Assembly: GCA_900759225.1 (NCBI GenBank)
Contig: CAAEUM010000295.1
Location: forward strand, 1-15,321
DNA length: 15,321 nt
Direction of reading: 5' to 3'
Source: Lachnospiraceae bacterium
GTDB taxonomy: Bacteria; Bacillota; Clostridia; Lachnospirales; Lachnospiraceae
Below are positions 7,147-14,230 of this stretch, in pieces; position 1 is the first letter of the stretch, and every line of letters starts with the position of its first letter. The notes under the pieces are model-generated. The model made no database searches and was not told the origin of the DNA. It saw only the letters and a program-made list of their open reading frames with translations. The translations under genes and the position numbers were made by a program.

Positions 7147-7590
7147 AAAGGGAAAGAGGAAGGAGGTGCCTGCCGGAGCAGCCTGCTGGAGCTGCTGATT
7201 GATCTGCTGCTGCATGCGGTTGATGATTTCGTTTAACTGAGGACCTACAATGGGGTCCCCCAGGGCATCATAGAATGAAATCAGGGAATAGAAGAAAAAC
7301 ATGGTAAGGCCAATGGCGATGCTGCTCAAGATCATACCGGCTACAGCCCGGCCATGGAAGGTTTTGTTGGGACGTATGTCTGCGTTTTTTGACATGATTG
7401 CCAGGACAAAGCCGATGACGCCGCAGATAAGCCCTGTTGGGTAATTGCTTCCGCTGCTTAGGGAGACAGGAAGATAAAGGAAGCTGCAGATAATTCCGGT
7501 GATTCCTGCAATCAGGGAGCAGGTAGCCAGACGCTCCGAAGAAGTGGAGGTTTTCGGCTGTTTATTATTTTGTGTATTCATAATGGACAA
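7141..7590 (-). CDS. DUF4190-like small membrane protein
   Basis: The 149-residue protein begins with a polar N-terminus rich in Asn, Gln, Ser and Thr. It has three hydrophobic segments at roughly 24-43, 52-68 and 82-107, with GRAVAGMILSSIAIGL before the last. Segments with the pattern G..G.I.G..lai...N and a following GxAxAGxIL are typical of DUF4190 proteins, whose function is unknown. The C-terminal tail is Gln-rich (INRMQQQINQQLQQ). I place the start at TTG 7590 because AAAGG (complement of 7596-7600) is 5 nt upstream. ATG 7581 is the alternative, with a looser 14-nt spacing. It converges on the DUF2752 gene with a 6-nt tail overlap, so neither gene has a terminator between them. Confidence 0.8.
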   Translation of the reverse strand: MSIMNTQNNKQPKTSTSSERLATCSLIAGITGIICSFLYLPVSLSSGSNYPTGLICGVIGFVLAIMSKNADIRPNKTFHGRAVAGMILSSIAIGLTMFFFYSLISFYDALGDPIVGPQLNEIINRMQQQINQQLQQAAPAGTSFLFPFL

Positions 7591-7639
7591 AACTGCCTTT
7601 CTTTTGTGTTAGGATGTGTATTAAGTGCTACATCTTAGC

Positions 7640-7668
7640 ATTTTACCATGAAAAAGAGGCAAAAACAA
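7640..7668 (-). promoter_or_regulatory. Predicted promoter of the DUF4190-like gene
   Basis: On the minus strand TTGTTT (complement of 7663-7668) and TAAAAT (complement of 7640-7645) are separated by 17 bp, with a TGG extension before the -10. It has the same architecture as the hpf promoter, a weak TTGTTT -35 plus an extended -10. The predicted leader is about 43 nt. Confidence 0.5.
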
Positions 7669-7770
7669 GAAGAAAAGGGCAACAGTTCAGAGGGCGGGAA
7701 AATTGATGTCCCCCTGGCTGAGCTGTTACAGAAAAGGATTTTGCAGTTCGGACCGGTTTTTCAGGGCATC

Positions 7771-7799
7771 TTGCGAAAGCGGCCGGAATGAATTATACT
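7771..7799 (+). promoter_or_regulatory. Sigma-A promoter of the tex-tsaE-tsaB-rimI operon
   Basis: TTGCGA at 7771-7776 and TATACT at 7794-7799 are separated by exactly 17 bp. The predicted start is near 7806 and the leader to tex is about 58 nt. No promoter as good was seen inside the operon. Confidence 0.7.
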
Positions 7800-7811
7800 A
7801 TAACCGTCTTT

Positions 7812-7833
7812 GATACCGGATTGCTCTGGTATC
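7812..7833. promoter_or_regulatory. Dyad in the tex leader, just after the predicted start
   Basis: GATACC (7812-7817) and GGTATC (7828-7833) are perfect inverted arms around a 10-base centre. GA and TC inside the centre continue the symmetry, so 16 of 22 positions match. It starts about 6 bases after the predicted transcription start. It could be an operator or a 5' leader hairpin. There is no T-run directly after it, so it is not a normal terminator. Confidence 0.4.
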
Positions 7834-7863
7834 TTTCAAATAAATAAACAGTGAGGATAATCC

Positions 7864-10020
7864 ATGGATATTATTAAGACCTTAGCTGGTGAGCTGAATA
7901 TTACAGTGCATCAGACAGAAGCGGCAGTAAAGCTGATCGATGAAGGAAATACGATCCCCTTTATTGCGCGATACAGAAAAGAGGCTACAGGCTCTTTAAA
8001 TGATGAAATACTGAGAAACCTGGATGAACGGCTTAAGTATCTTCGGGGCCTTGAAGAGCGGAAGGAGCAGGTGATTTCCACGATCCGGGAGCAGGAAAAG
8101 CTGACACCGCAGCTGGAAGGACAGATACGGGGGGCTCTTACGCTGGTGGAGGTGGAAGATCTGTATCGTCCCTACAAGCCCAAACGCCGCACAAGGGCTA
8201 TGATTGCCCGGGAAAAGGGTCTGGAGCCGTTTGCAGATTTCATCAGCCTTCAGAAGGCACAAAGGCCTCTTGGGGAGGAGGCGGAGCCCTACATCTCTGA
8301 GGAAAAGGGTGTTTTGACGGCGCAGGAGGCCATAGACGGCGCAATGGACATCCTGGCAGAGCGGGTTTCTGATAATGCCCAGTACCGTACCTATATCCGT
8401 AATGTAACCTGGGGCCAGGGGACACTGCAGTCCCAGGCAAAGGATGCAGAGGCAAAAACCGTTTATGAGATGTACTATGAATATGAGGAGCCAATTAAAA
8501 AAGCAGCAGGTCACAGGATCCTGGCGATCAACAGGGGTGAAAATGAAAAAATCCTGACAGTAAAGGTGACTGCGCCTCAGGAGAGGATACAGACTTATCT
8601 GGAAAAACAGACTATTATAAGGGAGAATCCATATACAACCCCGGTTTTAAAAGCAATGCTGCAGGACGCCTATCAGCGTCTCATTGCTCCGGCTATTGAG
8701 CGGGAAATCCGCAATGAGCTTACAGACCAGGCGCAGGAGGGGGCGATCCATGTATTTGGAAAAAACCTGGAGCAGCTTCTGATGCAGCCGCCGATCGTAG
8801 GCCGGGTAGTGCTGGGATGGGATCCTGCCTTCCGCACCGGATGCAAGCTGGCAGTTGTGGATGCTACAGGAAAGGTGCTTGATACGGTGGTTATTTATCC
8901 AACAGCGCCTCAGAACCGGGTGGAGGAAGCAAAACGCATCTTAAAGGATTTAATTAAAAAATATCAGGTTTCCCTTATTTCCGTTGGCAATGGAACCGCT
9001 TCCAGGGAATCGGAACAGATCATCGTGGAGCTTTTAAAAGAAATAAAGGAGCCGGTGCAGTATATTATCGTCAACGAAGCCGGAGCCAGCGTCTACTCTG
9101 CAAGCAAACTGGCAACAGAGGAATTTCCGGAATTTGATGTGGGGCAGAGGAGTGCGGTGTCCATTGCAAGGCGCCTGCAGGATCCTCTTTCCGAGCTGGT
9201 AAAAATTGACCCGAAATCCATTGGAGTCGGCCAGTATCAGCATGACATGAATCAGAAGCGACTGGGAGAAGCCCTGGAAGGGGTTGTGGAGGACTGTGTA
9301 AATAAGGTTGGCGTAGATGTAAATGTTGCATCGGCCTCCCTTTTGGAGTATGTGTCCGGGATCAGCAAGGCCCTGGCGAAAAATATTGTGGCTTACAGGG
9401 AGGAGCATGGTGCATTTTTCTCCAGAAAGCAGCTTTTAAAGGTACCTAAGCTTGGGCCGAAGGCCTTTGAGCAGTGCGCCGGTTTTATGCGGATTGCAGA
9501 TGGGGAGAACCCGCTGGATGCCACGAGTGTGCATCCGGAAAGCTATGAGGCGGCTGGGAAGCTGCTTAAAAAGCTGGGGTATGATATGGCACAGCTGCGT
9601 CAGGGCGGCATTAAGGGAATTGGGAGCAAGATTGCGGACTACGGAAAAATGGCCCGGGAACTGGAAATTGGCGAGCTGACTCTTAAGGATATTGCGGGAG
9701 AGCTGGAAAAACCGGCCAGAGATCCAAGAGATGAGATGCCAAAACCGATCCTTCGGAGCGATATCCTGGAAATGAAGGATTTAAAGCCGGGAATGGTACT
9801 GAAGGGAACCGTGCGCAACGTAATTGATTTCGGTGCGTTTGTGGATATCGGCGTACATCAGGACGGGCTGGTCCATGTTTCCCAGATGACAGAAAGGTAT
9901 ATCAAGCATCCTCTGGAAGCAGTAAGCGTAGGGGATATTGTAGATGTAAAGATTCTGGATGTTGATTTGAACAAGAAGAGAATCTCACTGACAATGAAAG
10001 GGGTAAAGGATGGTAATTGA
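7864..10020 (+). CDS. tex: Tex family RNA-binding transcriptional accessory protein
   Basis: Tex is a conserved cytoplasmic nucleic-acid-binding protein linked to transcription and RNA metabolism and related to eukaryotic Spt6. Its exact bacterial role is not settled. The 718-residue protein matches the usual length (about 720) and domain order: an N-terminal helical Tex domain (about 1-300), a YqgF/RuvC-like RNase H fold (about 315-450, with GWDPAFRTGCKLAVVD ending at residue 334), two helix-hairpin-helix motifs (about 489-553, including VSGISKALAKNIV and VPKLGPKAFEQCAGF), and a C-terminal S1 RNA-binding domain (about 640-712, with GTVRNVIDFGAFVDIG). AGGA at 7854-7857 lies 6 nt before ATG 7864. 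It is first in the operon and overlaps tsaE by 11 nt. Confidence 0.97.
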   Translation: MDIIKTLAGELNITVHQTEAAVKLIDEGNTIPFIARYRKEATGSLNDEILRNLDERLKYLRGLEERKEQVISTIREQEKLTPQLEGQIRGALTLVEVEDLYRPYKPKRRTRAMIAREKGLEPFADFISLQKAQRPLGEEAEPYISEEKGVLTAQEAIDGAMDILAERVSDNAQYRTYIRNVTWGQGTLQSQAKDAEAKTVYEMYYEYEEPIKKAAGHRILAINRGENEKILTVKVTAPQERIQTYLEKQTIIRENPYTTPVLKAMLQDAYQRLIAPAIEREIRNELTDQAQEGAIHVFGKNLEQLLMQPPIVGRVVLGWDPAFRTGCKLAVVDATGKVLDTVVIYPTAPQNRVEEAKRILKDLIKKYQVSLISVGNGTASRESEQIIVELLKEIKEPVQYIIVNEAGASVYSASKLATEEFPEFDVGQRSAVSIARRLQDPLSELVKIDPKSIGVGQYQHDMNQKRLGEALEGVVEDCVNKVGVDVNVASASLLEYVSGISKALAKNIVAYREEHGAFFSRKQLLKVPKLGPKAFEQCAGFMRIADGENPLDATSVHPESYEAAGKLLKKLGYDMAQLRQGGIKGIGSKIADYGKMARELEIGELTLKDIAGELEKPARDPRDEMPKPILRSDILEMKDLKPGMVLKGTVRNVIDFGAFVDIGVHQDGLVHVSQMTERYIKHPLEAVSVGDIVDVKILDVDLNKKRISLTMKGVKDGN

Positions 10021-10438
10021 AACTTGGAAGCCGGAGGAAACCTATGAACTGGGAAAAAAACTGGGACAGGAGGCTGTGCCGGGTCAGATCATCTGTTTAA
10101 ATGGCGATTTGGGAGTAGGGAAAACCGTATTTACCCAGGGGTTTGCAGCAGGTCTGGGAATCACAGAGCCGGTAAACAGCCCCACCTTTACCATTGTCCA
10201 GCAGTATGATGAGGGAAGGCTGCCGCTGTATCATTTTGATGTTTACCGCATCGGCGATATCAGCGAGATGGATGAGATCGGCTATGAGGACTGTTTCTAC
10301 GGAGAGGGAGTATGCCTTATTGAGTGGTCCCAGCTTATAGAAGAAATACTTCCGCCTCAGATCACCAGTGTCACCATTGAGAAGGACGTGGAAAAGGGTT
10401 TTGATTACAGGCGGATTTGCGTGGAGGAAAAAAGATGA
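10010..10438 (+). CDS. tsaE: tRNA t6A biosynthesis ATPase TsaE
   Basis: TsaE (YjeE/YdiB) is the ATPase that works with TsaB and TsaD to place threonylcarbamoyl on A37 of ANN-reading tRNAs. The 142-residue protein has the P-loop GDLGVGKT at residues 32-39, then NSPTFTIVQQY and LYHFDVYRI, typical of the family, and LIEWSQ near the C-terminal part. Its start overlaps the end of tex by 11 nt. Its stop overlaps the tsaB start as ATGA (10435-10438), so translation is coupled both ways. The length is normal. Confidence 0.97.
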   Translation: MVIETWKPEETYELGKKLGQEAVPGQIICLNGDLGVGKTVFTQGFAAGLGITEPVNSPTFTIVQQYDEGRLPLYHFDVYRIGDISEMDEIGYEDCFYGEGVCLIEWSQLIEEILPPQITSVTIEKDVEKGFDYRRICVEEKR

Positions 10439-11199
10439 AGGTTTTAGGAATTGACAGCTCATCCCTGGTAGCCAGTGTTGCTCTGGTAACGGATGAGATT
10501 CTCACAGCAGAGTATACAGTGGATTTTAAAAAGACCCATTCCCAGACCCTGCTTCCCATGCTGGATGAGATTGCAAAGCTTCTGGATCTGGATCTGGCTT
10601 CGGTGGATGCCATTGCGGCTGCAGCAGGCCCGGGCTCATTTACAGGCCTGAGGATTGGGGCTGCAACTGCCAAAGGGCTTGGATTGGCTTTGAAGAAGCC
10701 GCTGGTCCATGTTCCTACAGTAGACGCCATGGCATATAATATGTGGGGGGCCGCAGGGCTGGTATGCCCCATTATGGACGCCAAGCGCAGCCAGGTGTAT
10801 ACAGGCCTGTATCATACCCGGTCCGGGCTTCAGGTGATAATGGAGCAGTGTCCCATGGATATGCATGAGCTGGTACAGCTGTTAAATGGCCGGGGAGAGC
10901 CGGTTATTTTCCTTGGGGATGGGGTGCCGGTCTACAGGGGCATTATTGAAGCGGAGATGAAGGTGCCTTACTCCTTTGCCCCTGCGCCAATGAACCGTCA
11001 GAGGGCTTCCTCAGTGGCTGCCCTTGCCATGAGTGCGCTGGAAGGCGGAGTTTCTGGTGCTGGTGACTATAAAGGTGCCTTTGTGACAGATGCGGCATCC
11101 TTTGAGCCGGATTATCTCCGCAAGTCCCAGGCAGAGCGTCAGCGGGAGGCCGAGCATTCGCAGGATGGACAGTCTGGTAAGCTTCCGGGTGATTATTGA
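10435..11199 (+). CDS. tsaB: tRNA t6A biosynthesis protein TsaB
   Basis: TsaB (YeaZ/YdiC) is an ASKHA-fold partner of TsaD that holds the t6A complex together; it lacks TsaD's catalytic metal site. The 254-residue product starts MKVLGIDSSSLVASVAL and carries AAAGPGSFTGLRIGAATAKG from about residue 63 to 82, the most conserved stretch of TsaB. ATG 10435 is chosen because GGAGG at 10423-10427 is 7 nt away and the start overlaps the tsaE stop. An in-frame TTG 10417 would overlap tsaE further without need. The protein is somewhat longer than typical (about 230) because of a polar C-terminal tail after EPDYLRKSQAERQREAE. That tail is rich in Gln, Glu and Ser and probably disordered. Confidence 0.96.
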   Translation: MKVLGIDSSSLVASVALVTDEILTAEYTVDFKKTHSQTLLPMLDEIAKLLDLDLASVDAIAAAAGPGSFTGLRIGAATAKGLGLALKKPLVHVPTVDAMAYNMWGAAGLVCPIMDAKRSQVYTGLYHTRSGLQVIMEQCPMDMHELVQLLNGRGEPVIFLGDGVPVYRGIIEAEMKVPYSFAPAPMNRQRASSVAALAMSALEGGVSGAGDYKGAFVTDAASFEPDYLRKSQAERQREAEHSQDGQSGKLPGDY

Positions 11200-11278
11200 T
11201 CGATTGTGCAGGCTGTGAGCTGACAGCCGCATCAAGAGGCAGCCGGAAAGCTGTTTTTGACAGAAAGGAGCCGGGAGC

Positions 11279-11725
11279 ATGGAGAAAGCAGAAGTGCGCC
11301 CTATGGAGGGGCATGATCGAATACAGGTGGAGGAGCTGGAACGGAGCTGTTTTTCCCAGCCATGGTCAGATAAGCTTCTTATGGAAACCCTGGAGAGCCG
11401 TTTTGACACCTGCTTTGTGTATGCAGAGGGGGAAAGGGTTTTGGGCTATGGAGTTATCCGGGTAATTGCAGACGAAGGGGAGATACAGCGGATTGCTGTG
11501 TTCCCAGAGTACAGAAGAAGGGGTATTGCAGGAAAATTAATGGATGCAATGGTAGATCATGCCAGGTCCATGGGAGCCTCCTGCCTTTCCCTGGAGGTGC
11601 GGGAAAGCAATACAGGGGCCAGAAACCTGTATGAAACCTATGGTTTTTCCCAGGAGGCCGTCCGAAGGGGATATTACAGTAATCCAACAGAGGATGCCCT
11701 GATTATGTGGAACCGGGAAATATGA
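11279..11725 (+). CDS. rimI: Ribosomal protein bS18-alanine N-acetyltransferase RimI (GNAT)
   Basis: RimI acetylates the N-terminal alanine of ribosomal protein S18 with acetyl-CoA; some homologues have broader substrates. The 148-residue protein has the GNAT core: RIAVFPEYRRRGIAGKL at about 71-87, where R81-G82-I83-A84-G85 forms the pyrophosphate-binding loop, then LSLEVRESNTGARNLYETYGF and the C-terminal strand DALIMW. AAAGGAG at 11264-11270 is 8 nt before ATG 11279. The 79-base gap after tsaB holds no convincing gene. Placement behind tsaE-tsaB is common in Firmicutes, where annotation as RimI rests on family and context. The operon terminator lies 44 bases downstream. Confidence 0.93.
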   Translation: MEKAEVRPMEGHDRIQVEELERSCFSQPWSDKLLMETLESRFDTCFVYAEGERVLGYGVIRVIADEGEIQRIAVFPEYRRRGIAGKLMDAMVDHARSMGASCLSLEVRESNTGARNLYETYGFSQEAVRRGYYSNPTEDALIMWNREI

Positions 11726-11769
11726 AAGAATTACCACTTAAAACAGCATATATTTATGTATATAATGGG

Positions 11770-11796
11770 GAGGAACCGGAAGGTTCCTCTCTTTTT
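11770..11796 (+). terminator. Rho-independent terminator of the tex-tsaE-tsaB-rimI operon
   Basis: GAGGAACC (11770-11777) pairs perfectly with GGTTCCTC (11782-11789) across the GNRA-type loop GGAA. It is followed by TC and five T. A TATAAT at 11761-11766 lies just before it. Confidence 0.93.
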
Positions 11797-11881
11797 ATGG
11801 CATAAAACGCTCTGTGAGGATGAGCGCTTGACTTTGAGCGGGGAAACTCCGGTTATGAGAGAGAAAGGTGAGGAAGAACAG

Positions 11882-12124
11882 ATGAAAAAATATGAAAAAG
11901 ATGGGCGGCTGGCATCCATTATCTGCAATCACTGCGGCAGGAAGCTGGCAGTAAAGCAGGGGATTGTACGGGAGGGTGCCATGAGCCTGGATTATGCATG
12001 GGACTACTTTTCAGAAAAAGACGGGCAGGTTCATCATTTTGACCTCTGTGAGGAATGCTATGATGAACTGGTAAGCGGATTTAAGATCGCAGTGGAGGTG
12101 GAAGAGCAGGCAGAGCTTATGTGA
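11882..12124 (+). CDS. Small protein with two CxxC pairs (putative zinc ribbon), function unknown
   Basis: From ATG 11882 the protein has 80 residues. The Cys pairs are C15-x-x-C18 (ICNHCG) and a second CEEC later (DLCEECYDEL), spaced like a four-Cys zinc site. A charged tail ends in EVEEQAELM. AGGA at 11871-11874 is 7 nt upstream, which favours this start. The frame stays open upstream to 11756, but that extension would run through the rimI terminator hairpin and looks non-coding. I do not recognise a named family. It lies alone between a terminator and the RNase Z promoter. A weak TTGACT at 11828-11833 with TTATGA 19 bp downstream may be its promoter. It could be a metal-sensing or nucleic-acid-binding protein, but nothing here decides that. 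Confidence 0.72.
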   Translation: MKKYEKDGRLASIICNHCGRKLAVKQGIVREGAMSLDYAWDYFSEKDGQVHHFDLCEECYDELVSGFKIAVEVEEQAELM

Positions 12125-12146
12125 CGGCAGGTATTTTAGCCTCTAC

Positions 12147-12176
12147 TTGATTCTTGTGCGTCAAATGTGATATTAT
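12147..12176 (+). promoter_or_regulatory. Sigma-A promoter of the rnz-tsaD-ispD operon
   Basis: TTGATT at 12147-12152 and TATTAT at 12171-12176 are 18 bp apart. TGA at 12168-12170 makes an extended -10. The predicted start is near 12183, giving a leader of about 77 nt with a GC-rich hairpin. Confidence 0.65.
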
Positions 12177-12198
12177 CGTATGAGTGAATGAAGAAACA

Positions 12199-12239
12199 GC
12201 CGCTGCAGGCTTTTTGGCTCTTTGCCTGGGCCTGGCGGC
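12199..12239 (+). promoter_or_regulatory. GC-rich hairpin in the rnz leader
   Basis: GCCGC (12199-12203) and CAGG (12206-12209) pair with CCTG (12231-12234) and GCGGC (12235-12239), leaving a 2-base bulge and a 21-base loop. An alternative inner pairing is AGGC with GCCT. No T-run follows, so it is not a terminator. It ends 11 bases before the rnz Shine-Dalgarno sequence (AGGA 12250-12253) and could affect translation or RNA stability. Confidence 0.4.
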
Positions 12240-12259
12240 GGATAGAATGAGGATAAAAT

Positions 12260-13171
12260 ATGCTGGATATATGTTTGCTGGGGACAGGCGGCATGATGCC
12301 CCTGCCCTACAGGTGGCTTACCTCCATGATGGCAAGATGCGAGGGCAGCAGCCTGTTAATTGACTGCGGTGAGGGAACGCAGATAGCCTTAAAGGAGAAG
12401 GGGTGGAGCCCCAAACCCATTGATGTAATCTGTTTTACCCATTACCATGCAGACCATATAAGCGGCCTTCCCGGCCTTCTTTTGACAATGGGAAATGCAG
12501 AGCGCACAGAGCCGTTGACTCTTGTAGGCCCAAGAGGGCTGGAGCGGGTGGTAAGCGCGCTGCGCATGATCGCTCCGGAGCTTCCCTTTGAGCTGCGCTT
12601 TAAGGAGCTGACGGAAAATCAGGAAACCATGCAGTTTGGCCCTTATGTAGTGGACGCTTACCGGGTAAATCATAATGTAACCTGTTATGGCTATTCCATA
12701 CGGATCTTGCGGACAGGCCGTTTTGATGTGGAGCGGGCAAAAGCCCAGGAAATCCCTCAGAAATTCTGGAGCAGGCTTCAAAAAGGGGAAGAAATTGAAT
12801 TTGAGGGCCGTCTTCTCAGGCCGGACATGGTGCTTGGCCCAGACAGAAGAGGCTTAAAGGTAACCTATTGTACAGATACGCGCCCGGTTCCTGTGATTGC
12901 AGAGTACGCGAAGGAGGCAGATCTGTTTATCTGCGAAGGCATGTACGGCGAGAAGGATAAAGCGGCAAAAGCCAGGGAGTATAAGCATATGACCTTTTAT
13001 GAGGCGGCAGAGCTTGCAAAGCAGGCGAAGCCTTCTCAGCTTTGGCTGACCCATTACAGCCCTTCCCTTACAAGGCCGGAGGAGTATATGGACGAGGTGC
13101 GAAAGATATTCCCCAAAGCAAAGGCAGCCAGGGATGGCTGGAGCCTGGAGCTGGAATTTGACGAGGAATAA
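12260..13171 (+). CDS. rnz: Ribonuclease Z (tRNA 3' processing endonuclease)
   Basis: RNase Z cuts the 3' trailer from tRNA precursors that lack an encoded CCA, leaving an end for CCA addition. The 303-residue protein is a metallo-beta-lactamase fold enzyme. It has HYHADH at 61-66 (H61, H63, D65, H66), H138 in RVNHNVTCYGY, D206 in CTDTRP and H265 in LTHYSPSL. These match the seven zinc ligands known for B. subtilis RNase Z in order and spacing. Near the N-terminus, PLPYRWLTS stands where many RNases Z have a PTKxRNxS-like motif, so this belongs to a sequence-divergent clade. AGGA at 12250-12253 precedes ATG 12260. The function suits this genome, since tRNA-Ser(UGA) at 15133 has no encoded CCA. 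Confidence 0.93.
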   Translation: MLDICLLGTGGMMPLPYRWLTSMMARCEGSSLLIDCGEGTQIALKEKGWSPKPIDVICFTHYHADHISGLPGLLLTMGNAERTEPLTLVGPRGLERVVSALRMIAPELPFELRFKELTENQETMQFGPYVVDAYRVNHNVTCYGYSIRILRTGRFDVERAKAQEIPQKFWSRLQKGEEIEFEGRLLRPDMVLGPDRRGLKVTYCTDTRPVPVIAEYAKEADLFICEGMYGEKDKAAKAREYKHMTFYEAAELAKQAKPSQLWLTHYSPSLTRPEEYMDEVRKIFPKAKAARDGWSLELEFDEE

Positions 13172-13186
13172 GAAAGGACGGTCAGC

Positions 13187-14221
13187 ATGAGTACAAAAGA
13201 AATAGAGGATATTTTAATACTGGCAGTGGAAAGCTCCTGTGATGAAACGGCAGCTTCTGTTGTGAAAAACGGACGGACAGTCCTTTCAAATGTGATCTCA
13301 TCCCAGATTGCAACCCATACGGTTTACGGAGGTGTGGTTCCTGAAATCGCTTCCAGAGAGCACATTAAGGCAATTAACTATGTGATTGAGCGCGCGCTGG
13401 CAGAGGCGAATGTCAGCCTTGAAGAGATCACTGCCATTGGTGTTACCTATGGGCCGGGGTTGGTAGGTGCTCTTTTAGTAGGCGTGGCAGAGGCCAAGGC
13501 CATTGCCTACGCAGCGAAGAAGCCTCTGGTGGGTGTGCATCATATTGAGGGCCATGTGTCTGCAAACTTTATTGAAAATCCGGATTTGGAGCCTCCTTTT
13601 GTGTGCCTTATTGTCTCCGGCGGCCATACACATCTGGTAATCGTAAAGGACTATGGCGAATTTGAGATTATTGGCCGCACCAGGGATGACGCGGCAGGAG
13701 AGGCCTTTGACAAGGTGGCAAGAGCAGTAGGTCTGGGATATCCGGGAGGCCCCAAGGTAGATAAGGCAGCAAAAACAGGGAATCCTCATGCGATGGAGTT
13801 CCCGCGTGCAAAGGTGGAAGGGGCTCCTTATGATTTCAGCTTCAGCGGTTTGAAATCGGCAGTCCTTAATTATATTAACCATGCACGCATGACGGGAGAA
13901 GAAATTAATGTACCGGATTTGGCAGCATCCTTCCAGAATTCTGTGGTGGATGTGCTGGTAAGCCGCACGATCTTGGCGGCAAAGGAGTACGATTATAAAA
14001 AAATTGCAATTGCAGGTGGAGTAGCTTCTAATTCAGCTCTCAGGGAAAAAATGGGACAAGCCTGTCAGGAAAATGGTATCAGCTTTTATCATCCGTCTCC
14101 TATTTTCTGTACAGACAATGCGGCCATGATCGGGTCAGCCGCTTATTATGAATATAGAAAGGGAAACTGCTCAGGCTGGGACTTGAATGCAGTTCCTAAT
14201 CTGAAGCTGGGAGAGCGGTAG
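13187..14221 (+). CDS. tsaD: tRNA N6-adenosine threonylcarbamoyltransferase TsaD
   Basis: TsaD (Kae1/YgjD, formerly Gcp) transfers threonylcarbamoyl from TC-AMP to A37 of ANN-reading tRNAs, working with TsaB and TsaE. The 344-residue protein shows [12 protein letters not shown] near the N-terminus and the metal-binding HxxxH (H119 and H123 in [10 protein letters not shown]). It also has [51 protein letters not shown], and CTDNAAMIG with D310 as a further metal ligand. AAAGGA at 13173-13178 lies 8 nt before ATG 13187, 15 bases after rnz. Length is standard. The partner genes tsaE and tsaB are about 2 kb upstream in a separate operon. Confidence 0.98.
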   Translation: MSTKEIEDILILAVESSCDETAASVVKNGRTVLSNVISSQIATHTVYGGVVPEIASREHIKAINYVIERALAEANVSLEEITAIGVTYGPGLVGALLVGVAEAKAIAYAAKKPLVGVHHIEGHVSANFIENPDLEPPFVCLIVSGGHTHLVIVKDYGEFEIIGRTRDDAAGEAFDKVARAVGLGYPGGPKVDKAAKTGNPHAMEFPRAKVEGAPYDFSFSGLKSAVLNYINHARMTGEEINVPDLAASFQNSVVDVLVSRTILAAKEYDYKKIAIAGGVASNSALREKMGQACQENGISFYHPSPIFCTDNAAMIGSAAYYEYRKGNCSGWDLNAVPNLKLGER

Positions 14222-14230
14222 GGAAAGCAG

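Noticed and set aside
11196..11465. Frame of 89 codons spanning the tsaB-rimI gap
   Set aside because: It mostly overlaps rimI in another frame, is Trp/Arg/Cys-rich as shadow frames tend to be, and lacks a credible start signal.
11738..11766. TTAAAA and TATAAT with a 17-bp spacer as a promoter before the rimI terminator
   Set aside because: The predicted start would fall inside the terminator stem, leaving no sensible transcript. A chance A/T-rich match is more likely.
11756..11881. Upstream extension of the CxxC protein from ATG 11756
   Set aside because: It would translate through the rimI operon terminator hairpin and has no Shine-Dalgarno sequence at its start. ATG 11882 has AGGA at good spacing.
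13475..13882. Minus-strand frame of 135 codons inside tsaD
   Set aside because: Antisense to a fully conserved TsaD sequence, with no domain or Shine-Dalgarno evidence.
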